64,000 nt of DNA from Mycobacterium sp. ITM-2016-00316 (GCF_002968335.2 NZ_CP134398.1:3534001-3598000), one strand, 5' to 3'. Counted from the first letter of the stretch, positions 1 to 7,875 are shown. Made by a program: numbers and translations. Notes: generated by a model from the letters alone, not told the origin.

Positions 1-857
1 AGCAACAGCAGATGCGTCCGCGTCGCGATGGCGGCGAGTACCGTCACCTTCGCCGTCGTCTCGGGTGACGAGTACATCGCCATCGTCGGTACACCGAGCT
101 CGGATCGGCCGGTGTAGAAGGACTCGGAGACCCCCGACTGCTTGAAGCGCGCATGTACCGCCGCTGACAGCAACGCGTACGGCTTGCCCGCCTGATTGGC
201 TTCCAGACCGGACGCCGCGAACATCTTCCGCACGATGTCGGTCTCCGATGGCGGCCGTTCCCCTTTCCGCTGTGTGGAAGGACCCAGATGCGGCGCCTGC
301 CAGTCCTTCGCCATTGCCTTCGCCGTGCGCGAGTCTCGAAGGCCGGCGGTCGCACCGACCGCTACAAGATCGTCAGCCAACGCGGCGATGTCAGCTCGCG
401 AAGCCTCGTCGCCGAAGTCCCACGGGGCACCGTAGAGGGCGCCCAGCTCCTCGTTCAGGTAACGCTGCAGTCGCTCCTCGCGGGTGGCGCCTTCGAGGAT
501 GAACCACGCCTTCGCGGCCGTCGCCACACAGGTCCGCGCCAACGGGTACGGCGCGAAGTACACCCCCATCGCCGGCAGAACCCCTGCCATCCCGCGGTGA
601 AGATCGAGCTGCACCGCGACGTCGTAGACCTGGTCCGTCGCCAGACGGCTGAAGACGTTCTTGGTGCGGGTACCGATGTGCTCGCCGTCCGCGGCCCGGT
701 CACTCAGCGCGACGCTGAGAATCGCCGAGAAGGGGTAGGCGAGCTCCTTCTTGATGAGCGCTTCCACTGCGTCGGCGAAGCGGAGGATGGTGTCGGCGAG
801 CTTCAAGTACGGCTCCAGAGGAGCACCTGACGTGCGATTCGTTGTATTTCCTGTCAT
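1..857 (-). CDS. Hypothetical helical protein, 3' end cut by window edge
   Basis: An open minus-strand frame runs from an ATG at 857 to the first base of the window without a stop, giving at least 285 residues; it begins MTGNTTNRTS. It is rich in Ala, Leu and Arg and looks mostly helical. Residues around 105-145 (PLARTCVATAAKAWFILEG followed by a basic and acidic stretch) resemble a recurrent segment of actinobacterial proteins of unknown function. There is no signal peptide or membrane segment. It is divergent from the small gene at 923 and the kinase at 1149, and is part of the accessory island. I do not recognise a function. The reading frame is well supported by its length and codon pattern, while the plus-strand frames over it look like shadows. 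Confidence 0.7.
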   Translation of the reverse strand, partial: MTGNTTNRTSGAPLEPYLKLADTILRFADAVEALIKKELAYPFSAILSVALSDRAADGEHIGTRTKNVFSRLATDQVYDVAVQLDLHRGMAGVLPAMGVYFAPYPLARTCVATAAKAWFILEGATREERLQRYLNEELGALYGAPWDFGDEASRADIAALADDLVAVGATAGLRDSRTAKAMAKDWQAPHLGPSTQRKGERPPSETDIVRKMFAASGLEANQAGKPYALLSAAVHARFKQSGVSESFYTGRSELGVPTMAMYSSPETTAKVTVLAAIATRTHLLL

Positions 858-922
858 GGGGCGGACGCTACGCGGGAGGGGTGCAGGGAACCGTGGACCT
901 GCGGCGTGCGTCTAATCCAGGC

Positions 923-1081
923 ATGAGCGAGTACGCAGAGGATTTGGATGGGCCGAGGCTGCCGACCGTCGTCGAGGAGTTCTTGGCCGGCGAACGGCCC
1001 TGGCACCGGCTACTGCGCGGAACTGGGGCGGTGAGCGAGGCTAAGGCGCGGAAGGAACTGCGGCGGCGGATCGACATATGA
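923..1081 (+). CDS. Possible small protein, 52 aa
   Basis: This short frame (MSEYAEDLDG to RRRIDI) lies between the divergent gene ending at 857 and the kinase at 1149. The N-terminal half is acidic and the C-terminus is very basic (KARKELRRR). There is no clear Shine-Dalgarno sequence and no recognised family. It could be a leader peptide or chance coding, and is kept only because the frame is free of overlap with any better candidate. Confidence 0.3.
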   Translation: MSEYAEDLDGPRLPTVVEEFLAGERPWHRLLRGTGAVSEAKARKELRRRIDI

Positions 1082-1148
1082 AGATGTCGGGCGCCAACCT
1101 CCGCGTCGATAGCTGAGGCAAGCGGCATAGTCGTCCGCATTTGCAGAT

Positions 1149-2030
1149 ATGCCCGATCAGCCGGGCAACCGCCTACTGTGTGAAAACGTGAATGTGGTCC
1201 AGCTCATCGACGACGTCAGCTCGGCGTTGGGCTTCGAGGACGCCCAACCACTCCGGCAGGGAGGACAAAAGCTCGTCCTCAAAGGGACCCTGAGTGGCGC
1301 ACCCGCAGTCGCGAAGATAGTCGTGTTGTCGCCAGGCCCGAACGGTGGCATCACGCTCCAACGAGCACATCGCGAAGTTGAGCTGCTATCAGCTGTCGAT
1401 TCGAATCGGGTCGTGAAGGTTCTTACTGATGCCGTCGAGATCGGTGATCCGCCCACCGCGGTGTGTTGGGCAGAGGAGTATCTCGACGGGGCGGATCTTT
1501 CTGATCACCTGAACGCGGCGTGGGACGAGTCGGCGGTCTGGACACTCCTCGAAGACCTGGCAGAGGCGCTCTCGGCCTGCCACGACCTCGACGTCGTGCA
1601 CCGGGATCTATCGCCGGCCAACGTGCGGCGCATGCCCGACGGGCACTTCGTACTGATGGATCCAGGGCTGGCCAGGCACCTCGAGAAGACAGCACTCACG
1701 GGAGGGTTTCAGCCTGGTACCGCGGGATGGCGCTCCCCTGAGCATGTCGCCGGCGGCAACCCGATGCCTGCGAGCGACATCTTCGCGCTGGGCATCCTCG
1801 CGTTCTACGCGCTGACTTGTCAGTTTCCGATCGACCCGAACGGCGACGCCGCCGCCTACGACCGCGCGCTCGCGGAACAACAGGCACCGAGGATCTCCAC
1901 CCTCCTGCCCGGATTGTCCGACGAGCTCGCCGAGGTGATCGACACGTGCCTGAGCCGACAACAGGCGCGGCGCTATCTGGACGGTGCTGAGCTGAAGGCT
2001 GCTCTCGACGCAGCGAGGGCCGCACGATGA
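1149..2030 (+). CDS. Soluble Ser/Thr protein kinase-like protein
   Basis: This 293-residue protein has a eukaryotic-type kinase fold. Visible motifs are a weak glycine loop (around residues 37-46), a candidate ATP Lys56 (VAK), a glutamate in REVELL (76-78), the catalytic loop HRDLSPANV (151-159) and a GTAGWRSPEH activation/APE-like segment. The metal motif is DPG (171-173) instead of DFG. There is no transmembrane helix and no extracellular sensor, unlike mycobacterial Pkn receptors. Its stop overlaps the start of the next gene by 4 nt (ATGA), so the two are translationally coupled and probably work together. The start at ATG 1149 is preferred, with a GTG near 1189 as an alternative. Kinase family membership is secure; substrate and role are unknown. 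Island location suggests a conflict or defence role, which is inference. Confidence 0.8.
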   Translation: MPDQPGNRLLCENVNVVQLIDDVSSALGFEDAQPLRQGGQKLVLKGTLSGAPAVAKIVVLSPGPNGGITLQRAHREVELLSAVDSNRVVKVLTDAVEIGDPPTAVCWAEEYLDGADLSDHLNAAWDESAVWTLLEDLAEALSACHDLDVVHRDLSPANVRRMPDGHFVLMDPGLARHLEKTALTGGFQPGTAGWRSPEHVAGGNPMPASDIFALGILAFYALTCQFPIDPNGDAAAYDRALAEQQAPRISTLLPGLSDELAEVIDTCLSRQQARRYLDGAELKAALDAARAAR

Positions 2031-3193
2031 GCGGCGTTCTGATCCACGACGGCCGCCGCGTCGGCCACCGCAAGTGGTCCGTCGACGCGATCGGCAGCGG
2101 CAGCGCGGACGGTGTGGTGCTCAACCCCTTTGCCACGCCTCGTGTTGCCGAGCCGCGGCATCCAAGCGCCGCGGATCTCGCTTCGGACATCCGGGCCGCG
2201 AATGGCGAAGTCATCTTCGACGCCATGACCCATGCACTGTTCCTTCAGGGGACCAACAAGCGTGACTTCTACGACGCCTGGGAGCTGTGGGATCCGGCTG
2301 GTCCGACTCTCGCCGACCAGGCACAGCAGTTGGCTCATGTTGAGCGTGTCTTCGACCGTCAGAGTCGAGTCGGAGCGCCATCCTTGGCTCCGACGCTTCA
2401 ACTGAAGTCTCCTCAGTCAACCGAAGCGCTGGTAGCGCGCGACATCGCGCGGATCGCGCGCGGGCTCGACCGGGACTGCTGGCAGTCGCTTGTGGGAACC
2501 CGTGCGTTCTGGGCCTCGGGGGCGCAGCTCGACGCCTACGTGGGGAGTCTGGCGGCGCTACGAGCACCCGTCTGGATGATCACCCTGGCGAACGAGCTGG
2601 TGGTAGACCATGTCCCTGATCTCTCCGAGACCGAGGCGTTCGCCGGACTGTGCCGGACCGTCCACTCGTTGTCCCTCCGGTCACGCGTGATCATCGCCTA
2701 TGGGGACTTCGCCGCATTGCCGGCCGTCGCTGCGGGTGCCGACACCGTGGGCAGCGGCTGGGACCGTGCCCAGAGGACGTTCGATCCGCTCGCTTTCCGC
2801 GTCGACTCGGACCCGGGGATCAGGATCCCGGCCTCGTACGTGACACAAGGCGGACTGAACTCGGTCCTGCGCCGCGACACCGCGGAGGCGATCGAGCGCT
2901 GGGACTCGGTCCAGGCCCGTCGTATCCGGGGCGGGCAGATGCCCCCTAGTGATCAGGCACAGCGAATGCACCACCTGCTCCAGCTACGGTCCGCGGTCCA
3001 GCAGATCGACGCTGCCGGTTCTGACAGGTCAGCTCGAGTTGACGAGCTCAGGATCCGCTATAACGCTGCCGCTTCGGATTACGACAGCCTGATCGCCGCG
3101 CTGCCGCGGATCGTCCGCGGAGCTGACAAGACGGCGTGGGCGTCGAATCCCTCTGCGGTCTTGGCGGCGTACGCGAGCTCAGAGGGCCTCTGA
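2027..3193 (+). CDS. TIM-barrel-like protein coupled to kinase
   Basis: This is a 388-residue soluble protein. Alternating hydrophobic strands and helices (DGVVLNPFATPR near 35, GEVIFDAMTHALFL near 63, PVWMITLANE near 185, RVIIAYGDFAALPAVAAGADTV near 220-240) suggest a TIM barrel, loosely recalling tRNA-guanine transglycosylase-like barrels. The zinc cysteines of true Tgt enzymes are absent. Residues 300-370 are a helical tail. It is coupled to the kinase by an ATGA overlap and converges with the nuclease gene, overlapping its 3' end by 15 nt. I do not recognise a named family. The barrel is an inference from the strand pattern only; a nucleoside-modifying role would be speculative. Confidence 0.65.
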   Translation: MSGVLIHDGRRVGHRKWSVDAIGSGSADGVVLNPFATPRVAEPRHPSAADLASDIRAANGEVIFDAMTHALFLQGTNKRDFYDAWELWDPAGPTLADQAQQLAHVERVFDRQSRVGAPSLAPTLQLKSPQSTEALVARDIARIARGLDRDCWQSLVGTRAFWASGAQLDAYVGSLAALRAPVWMITLANELVVDHVPDLSETEAFAGLCRTVHSLSLRSRVIIAYGDFAALPAVAAGADTVGSGWDRAQRTFDPLAFRVDSDPGIRIPASYVTQGGLNSVLRRDTAEAIERWDSVQARRIRGGQMPPSDQAQRMHHLLQLRSAVQQIDAAGSDRSARVDELRIRYNAAASDYDSLIAALPRIVRGADKTAWASNPSAVLAAYASSEGL

Positions 3194-3925
3194 CTCCACC
3201 ATGATCCGAGCCCACTGCTCGGACATCGACAGGCGGAGCCCACTATGGGGTCGCCCGATCCGCGGCCGGACGACCCACCGGCTGCCGACGGCAAGCCCCA
3301 GACCCAGCATCGAGCACCGCGACTTGACCTCGCCGAGGTCCCGTGGGGGTCTGAGTAGTACCACGGCCGCAGCGTCGCACCACATCGAGTAGCGCAGCGC
3401 CTGACTGATGCCCTTCTGCCAGTCGTTGACCTTCGCTTCGAGCGCGTACGCACGCCCGATCGGCTCCAGTCCGTCGGCCCGCCTGAACCCGGAGCCGTGG
3501 GCTTCGAGATGCCCGGTCTCAACGAGGGAGCGCACCCTGCGGGCGACCTGCTCTCCGCTCATCCCGAGCCGCTTGCCGACGCTGCGAACCGTGCGGGTCT
3601 GGTTGGGAGCGAACGCCGACACCACGGCGCAGTCCGTCTCGTTGCGCAGGAACGGTATCGACATCGCGATCCGCCGCTGTAGGTCTTCCTGCCATCGGGT
3701 GACCGCCACGATGTCGGCGATGCCACGCCCACCGTGGAACTCGCGGACCAGGGTCAGTCCTTCGGACGCGCCGGGAAGATGCATCGCAAGCGTGACGAGG
3801 TCGCCGTCGAGAGAGCGCTCCAGAGTCGGCTCGAAGCGCCGACCCGGTCGGGACTCGGCGAACACTTCACGCATGACATGCGAGACCGGCGCCGCACAGT
3901 CCGTCGCAGTCGGACTCAACGACAT
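3179..3925 (-). CDS. Putative PD-(D/E)XK nuclease with inserted winged helix
   Basis: A 248-residue protein. Three elements match the PD-(D/E)XK nuclease core: Asp71 at the end of a hydrophobic strand (GIADIVAV), E163-A-K165 in a second strand (YALEAKV), and Q175 with Y179 (QALRY) in the next helix, as in the QxxxY motif of RecB-like nucleases. Between Asp71 and E163 lies a winged-helix segment (about 95-145, with RSVGKRLGMSGEQVARRVRSL as recognition region). The protein could alternatively be a DNA-binding regulator with a degenerate nuclease fold. It overlaps the small gene upstream by 10 nt, and its 3' end overlaps the convergent TIM-barrel gene. Fold assignment is by motif spacing alone. 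Confidence 0.65.
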   Translation of the reverse strand: MSLSPTATDCAAPVSHVMREVFAESRPGRRFEPTLERSLDGDLVTLAMHLPGASEGLTLVREFHGGRGIADIVAVTRWQEDLQRRIAMSIPFLRNETDCAVVSAFAPNQTRTVRSVGKRLGMSGEQVARRVRSLVETGHLEAHGSGFRRADGLEPIGRAYALEAKVNDWQKGISQALRYSMWCDAAAVVLLRPPRDLGEVKSRCSMLGLGLAVGSRWVVRPRIGRPHSGLRLSMSEQWARIMVESEAL

Positions 3926-4182
3926 GTTGGACAGCTTATCGGGGTCGTCGGTCGGGACGCAGGTGCCGCACCTGTCCGTGGCTCGGTCCGTAGCGGTGAC
4001 CGGCCACCTTCTTCGGTGCCGGAGTGTTCGCGGTGGGCGACCCGGTCGAGCTTCACTCCGTCGCGCTTGGCGGCGGCCTCGGCTGGAGTGAACCCGGCCT
4101 CCTCATCACGCAACGTGACGCCGTAGTGGCAGTCGGCGCGGCGGAGCAAGTCGAGGATCTCGGCGAGGCGAGTGTCGGCCAT
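3916..4182 (-). CDS. Small hypothetical protein upstream of nuclease gene
   Basis: An 88-residue frame starting MADTRLAEIL. The first 55 residues are helical with a possible helix-turn-helix (GFTPAEAAAKRDG); the tail is Pro- and Thr-rich and probably unstructured. Its stop lies inside the start region of the nuclease gene (10-nt overlap), which would allow coupled translation. The C-terminal part may be non-coding in nature, so the true gene could be shorter. No family recognised. Confidence 0.4.
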   Translation of the reverse strand: MADTRLAEILDLLRRADCHYGVTLRDEEAGFTPAEAAAKRDGVKLDRVAHREHSGTEEGGRSPLRTEPRTGAAPASRPTTPISCPTCR

Positions 4183-4372
4183 GGCGGGAGCATCGCACGG
4201 CTGGCCACTTCGCAGCAGGGTGTCCCGAGACTATCTCGGCGGTGACAACCAGATCGCGGTCCTCGCGGTCGCAATCGCGGTCACGGACCGCGGGCAGCTC
4301 CAGGCCGTTCGGCAGACGCCGGCTGGGTAACGATACGTCCTGGCCCAGGGACGCGCAGGCGATCATGCGGTG

Positions 4373-5554
4373 TCACACCCGCGACGACCACGACGGCGAT
4401 ATGGGCAACAGGTGGCGGTTGGAGGTGCTCACCAGCTGGCGGTCGCGTTGTCGCGCAGGCAGATCGACGATGCGTGACGTGGGAGCGTTCGCCGAAGCTC
4501 CCGGCTCCCACTCGCCATCACCGGGAAGCCGCGGCGAGGATAACCGGACATCGACCCCAAGGAAGTTCCCGGCGGCGTCCTTCTTCGCCAGCTCCAGCGT
4601 GTGCGTGCGCACCTGCTGCCCGGACGCGCGGGCTGGACCGCTGATGATGTCGTGCACCGCGGCGGTGGGGATCACGTGCACCTGGCCGCTCTCCCCCGTG
4701 TAGCGGCGGCGGGCAACGTCCCACAGCGAGGACACCGCACGCTGAATAAGCAGCGCTACTCCTATGTCCTGGTCGGGCAGGGTGTTCGTGAGCGACATGT
4801 GCCACTCCGGCAGTCCCTTATTCTTCGGTGCATTCGGGAACTGCGGCTTGTGCAGGTACGCGAACTGCGGTCCTGCGTGCAACTGCAGGGGATCAGCACC
4901 ATCGGGGTGAAGCGATGTCTTCGTGGCTTCGTCCGTCTGCACGACGGTGAGGCCGTGCTTGGCAGCGTTGTACAAGAACGATTCGGCGAGCACGGTCTGC
5001 GCAGAGAACGCCAGAAGAAGCTGCACCGCGTGTACTCCATCATCGAACTCGTCGTCCTCCGCGCGGATCACCGCGTCACGCGAATCAGTGCCGCCAAGGA
5101 ACACGACGGAGACGGCATCCCGATTGAACCCGTTCCGCAGCGCCGCGCTCACCTTCTCCTTGAACTCCGCGAAACTCACTGATGCGGCCATCCCGAGCCA
5201 CGGGCAGTCCTGCTTCTCGGCGTGGGCGAAGAACAGCCGGAGCAGCATCTCGCAGGCGTGGTGCAGGACCAGCACACACTCGGTCCGCACGTAGCGATCA
5301 CGGGCCTCCTTCGACGCCACCGCCATTCCGCCGAGGTGGGTCACGCCGATGCGGCGGTCCGCCGCGTACGCAGGAGCGAGGGCTTCGTCGGGGGCAAACA
5401 TGAGGGTCAGCGCCTCGATCTTGGTGAGCAGATATTCGCTCGGATCGTCCTGGTAGAAGGTCGCGTTCAGCTCGGTGAACAGCTCAGGTGCAAGATGTGG
5501 GCCGGTCGGTGCCTTGGGCTGCGCCTTGCGGGGTCGGCTGGGTTTGCTCGTCAC
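4373..5554 (-). CDS. Hypothetical protein, 393 aa
   Basis: A soluble, largely helical protein starting MTSKPSRPRK with a basic, Pro-rich N-terminus. Two helices stand out: residues near 95-115 (VLVLHHACEMLLRLFF) and near 205-220 (ESFLYNAAKHGLTVV). The NAAKH element recalls the polar and His-containing helix of HEPN-like RNase families, but the match is too weak to assign. The last 50 residues look disordered. It lies between the CdiA-C-like nuclease gene (86 nt upstream) and the small gene at 4182, all on the minus strand, so a shared transcript is possible. Function unknown. Confidence 0.65.
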   Translation of the reverse strand: MTSKPSRPRKAQPKAPTGPHLAPELFTELNATFYQDDPSEYLLTKIEALTLMFAPDEALAPAYAADRRIGVTHLGGMAVASKEARDRYVRTECVLVLHHACEMLLRLFFAHAEKQDCPWLGMAASVSFAEFKEKVSAALRNGFNRDAVSVVFLGGTDSRDAVIRAEDDEFDDGVHAVQLLLAFSAQTVLAESFLYNAAKHGLTVVQTDEATKTSLHPDGADPLQLHAGPQFAYLHKPQFPNAPKNKGLPEWHMSLTNTLPDQDIGVALLIQRAVSSLWDVARRRYTGESGQVHVIPTAAVHDIISGPARASGQQVRTHTLELAKKDAAGNFLGVDVRLSSPRLPGDGEWEPGASANAPTSRIVDLPARQRDRQLVSTSNRHLLPISPSWSSRV

Positions 5555-5639
5555 TGGTGAAGCGTAGAGCTGAGTGCCGACATGTCGACGGCATCGAGCA
5601 CGAAATTGGTCGACATCGGTAAAAGCGTGCAGCGCACGA

Positions 5640-6257
5640 TCAGGTTCTCAAGCTGAGCGGCGGTGTGGGACACGGCTGTAGGCGTCGGACGGGCCGGTGG
5701 CACGGCGCCGCAGCGAGTGCCCCCATGACGCTCTCCTCCGGGGGCGTGAAGCACGGGTTCCAGTCGCCCCACTCGAACTGGAACTCGTCGCCGATGAACA
5801 TCACTGCCCGCATCCTGCACCGGATGGCTGAGTGGATGGCCGCGCGGAAAATACTGCGCACCATTGCCGGATCCCACTGCGCCTCAACGCCGATCACGGC
5901 GCGGTCAGCCTGCGGCCGCGCTTCGCCCACCTTGCGGAGCAGTTGCCGCGGATCCATGCCCCTGTAGGTCTTGAACTCCACCAACAGGCCGCTCACAGCG
6001 GCGTCGGGTGAGCGCAGCCCGGCGACTGGCCGCGGCGGTAATGCGATGACGTTGTGTCCCTGGCGTGCGAGGCAACGGGCAATCCACCACTCCCGGTCGT
6101 CGAAGGTCCACATGGATTCATCAACGTCGCCCGTGTGGCCACACGTCCAGGCGGCCCTCTCGTGTGTGGACAGCGCCGAGGTGAACGCCGCCTGATCGCC
6201 GCCCGCGACCCACAGTGCGACATCCCGCGCATATGGGCTATGGGCAATCAGCGACAT
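5640..6257 (-). CDS. CdiA-C-like PD-(D/E)XK nuclease
   Basis: About 205 residues from ATG 6257 (a TTG at 6299 is possible but has no better ribosome site). Residues 56-110 match the C-terminal tRNase domain of CdiA contact-dependent toxins: a Glu in DREWWIARCLARQGHNV (E56), then a Pro-rich turn, LRSPDA (D85) and VEFKTY (E94, K96), which is the PD-(D/E)XK triad with the usual spacing. The protein has no secretion signal, no filament repeats and no delivery domain, so it is a stand-alone cytoplasmic nuclease or an orphan toxin tip. No obvious immunity gene follows; the unknown protein immediately downstream is the only candidate partner. It is the last gene before the tRNA-fragment boundary of the island. 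Confidence 0.6.
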   Translation of the reverse strand: MSLIAHSPYARDVALWVAGGDQAAFTSALSTHERAAWTCGHTGDVDESMWTFDDREWWIARCLARQGHNVIALPPRPVAGLRSPDAAVSGLLVEFKTYRGMDPRQLLRKVGEARPQADRAVIGVEAQWDPAMVRSIFRAAIHSAIRCRMRAVMFIGDEFQFEWGDWNPCFTPPEESVMGALAAAPCHRPVRRLQPCPTPPLSLRT

Positions 6258-6444
6258 GGGCTGATTCTGGCAGCGGGGTATGACAACCGGCTTGCCCAAG
6301 GCAGCGGGGATAACAGTCAGGTGCTGGCGCGGCGGATCAAGTTCTCCCGCGCTTCGATCACTTTGATGTCGCCAGCCCGCACACAGCCCGCAGGAGTCTC
6401 ACAACCCGCCGTAAACCGTCGTCAATCGTCAACCGAAAATCGCA

Positions 6445-6509
6445 GTTCAGACCAACAATGTCGTAAATCACCGAAAACAGCTCAATCTACAAAACGCCTG
6501 TTCAGACCA
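6445..6509. repeat. Pair of 10-bp direct repeats next to island boundary
   Basis: GTTCAGACCA occurs at 6445-6454 and again at 6500-6509, 55 bp apart, in the non-coding stretch 6300-6520 just inside the tRNA 3' fragment. Paired short direct repeats flanking an att core are typical of integrase arm sites or excisionase sites, but no integrase gene is in the window. Confidence 0.4.
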
Positions 6510-6520
6510 TTTCAAAACCC

Positions 6521-6555
6521 GTGCAGTGTGAGTTCGAATCTCACCGAGGGCACCA
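6521..6555 (+). other. 3' tRNA fragment, probable attachment-site remnant
   Basis: The sequence 6528-6544 folds as a perfect T-arm (5-bp stem GTGAG/CTCAC around the loop TTCGAAT). It is followed by a 7-nt acceptor strand CGAGGGC (6545-6551), discriminator A and CCA at 6553-6555. The matching 5' acceptor strand (GCCCTCG) and D- and anticodon arms are absent upstream, so this is not a functional tRNA gene. Such 3' fragments are left when an element integrates into a tRNA gene, and they mark the distal end of the element. The isoacceptor could not be identified. Confidence 0.65.
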
Positions 6556-6581
6556 CGGGCACCAGACAGTGGGCCGTGCCG

Positions 6582-7289
6582 CTACGGCCGGTAGGACAGC
6601 AGGTCGCTCACCGTCACGAATCGGTATCCCTCGGCCCGGAGTCGTTCGATGATCCGAGGCACAGCGGCCCTGGACGCGGACCGGCTCGGCATCATGACAT
6701 GCAGCAGCACGATCGATCCTGGGCGAACGTTCGCCGTGGTCTCGTCGACGATCCGGCCAGTGTCCGGAGTGCCGGCCGAGTCCGGCGCCACGTCCCACAT
6801 AACGGTGGTGCGCTCACGTTCCGCCAGATAGTGGGGCAGGGTCCATAGTTTCTTGCCATACGGAGGTCTGAACGTGATGGGACCTCGGTATCCAGTTCGC
6901 GCGATCGCGGCGTCGGTTGTTTCGACTTCCCTCGCGACGGTGCCCGGTGCCACGAACATCATGCGGCGGTGGGTATAGGTGTGGTTGCCGATCTCGTGCC
7001 CGGCTCGTGCGATCGCCGCTCCGTACTCCGGGTGACGGTCCACGTCGGCACCATTGAGATAGAACGTCGCCGAGACGCCGGCCGCGGCCAGCATGTCCAG
7101 GATCTCAGGCGTCGAGTCGCCCGGTCCGTCATCGAAGGTCAATGCAACTACCTTCTCGGCAGTGGCCACCCGACTGACGAGATCACCGGTCAATTGGTAG
7201 GTGCGCGAACGGGAAAGGCCGTATGTCGCAAAACAGGCCGCCAACAGCAGCACGAGGCTGAAGGACCCCAGCACGATCCACCGACGCAA
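6582..7289 (-). CDS. Polysaccharide deacetylase (NodB family), membrane-anchored
   Basis: The NodB fold is clear: TFDDGP metal/catalytic motif, the HxxxH zinc pair in EIGNHTYTH, RPPYG, and a C-terminal SIVLLH motif carrying the second catalytic His. It would deacetylate N-acetylated sugars outside the membrane, such as peptidoglycan or another envelope glycan. A TTG start at 7289 is chosen because it follows a strong GAGAGGAAG ribosome site and places one transmembrane helix (WIVLGSFSLVLLLAACFATYG) right at the N-terminus; a frame start 24 codons earlier has no such support. It is the first core gene beyond the island boundary. Substrate is not determined from sequence. Confidence 0.85.
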   Translation of the reverse strand: MRRWIVLGSFSLVLLLAACFATYGLSRSRTYQLTGDLVSRVATAEKVVALTFDDGPGDSTPEILDMLAAAGVSATFYLNGADVDRHPEYGAAIARAGHEIGNHTYTHRRMMFVAPGTVAREVETTDAAIARTGYRGPITFRPPYGKKLWTLPHYLAERERTTVMWDVAPDSAGTPDTGRIVDETTANVRPGSIVLLHVMMPSRSASRAAVPRIIERLRAEGYRFVTVSDLLSYRP

Positions 7290-7476
7290 CAGTTCTTCCT
7301 CTCGGGGACAACGGCTATCGCCATCGGGCACGTACGCCCTCAAATTACCGTCACCGATCAAGCTGTCGCCCCGGCGCCTGGGCGCTCGACCTCACATGCG
7401 CCAAACACCACTGTTGCTCCAATGGTCCGAGGACGTGAAGTGCACGCCCATCCCGACCCGAAAGAGAGCAACAGAT

Positions 7477-7857
7477 ATGACGCTCACACATCCCGCAGTA
7501 CGCGTGCTCGCCGGGTTCACCGCGGCAACCGCAGTCACCTTGGCGCTCGCCTCCTCGGCGGCCGCCGAACCCTCCGGCAAGCTGATCGAGACCACCTGCA
7601 GCTACGCCCAAGTCGATGCCGCCCTACAGGCCGAGGCACCGCAGTTGGCGGACCGTTTGCACAGCCGACCCGAGGCGCAGTCGAAAGTGCAAGAACTGCT
7701 GGCACTTCCGGTTCCCGAGCGCCGCGAGCGGGTTCAGGGGTTCCTCGACCGCAATCCGGATGTCCGCGCAGCCGTCGAGAGGCGCAGGTCCACCCCGGAA
7801 GGCCAGGAAACGGTGGCGAAACTGAACCGGATCGCCGAAACCTGCCACAACTACTAG
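7477..7857 (+). CDS. Secreted haemophore-related protein
   Basis: A 126-residue protein with a clear signal peptide (cleavage near AAA-EPSG, residue about 29). The mature part is small and helical with two conserved Cys residues (TTCSY near the N-terminus and ETCHNY at the C-terminus) that would form a disulfide, as in the mycobacterial haem-binding haemophore family (Rv0203-like). ATG 7477 follows a GAAAGAGAG ribosome site. It is likely exported and binds haem or a similar ligand, but haem binding is inferred from family resemblance. It is followed by a GC-rich hairpin and then a two-component pair. Confidence 0.75.
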   Translation: MTLTHPAVRVLAGFTAATAVTLALASSAAAEPSGKLIETTCSYAQVDAALQAEAPQLADRLHSRPEAQSKVQELLALPVPERRERVQGFLDRNPDVRAAVERRRSTPEGQETVAKLNRIAETCHNY

Positions 7858-7875
7858 GCCGGTGCGGCGACGCGT

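Noticed and set aside
288..830. Plus-strand 180-codon frame at the left edge
   Set aside because: The minus strand carries an unbroken 285-codon frame over the whole region with better composition and a proper ATG; the plus frame is Arg-rich with no motif.
6480..6555. Complete tRNA gene
   Set aside because: Only the T-arm, acceptor 3' strand and CCA are present. No matching GCCCTCG acceptor strand lies upstream.
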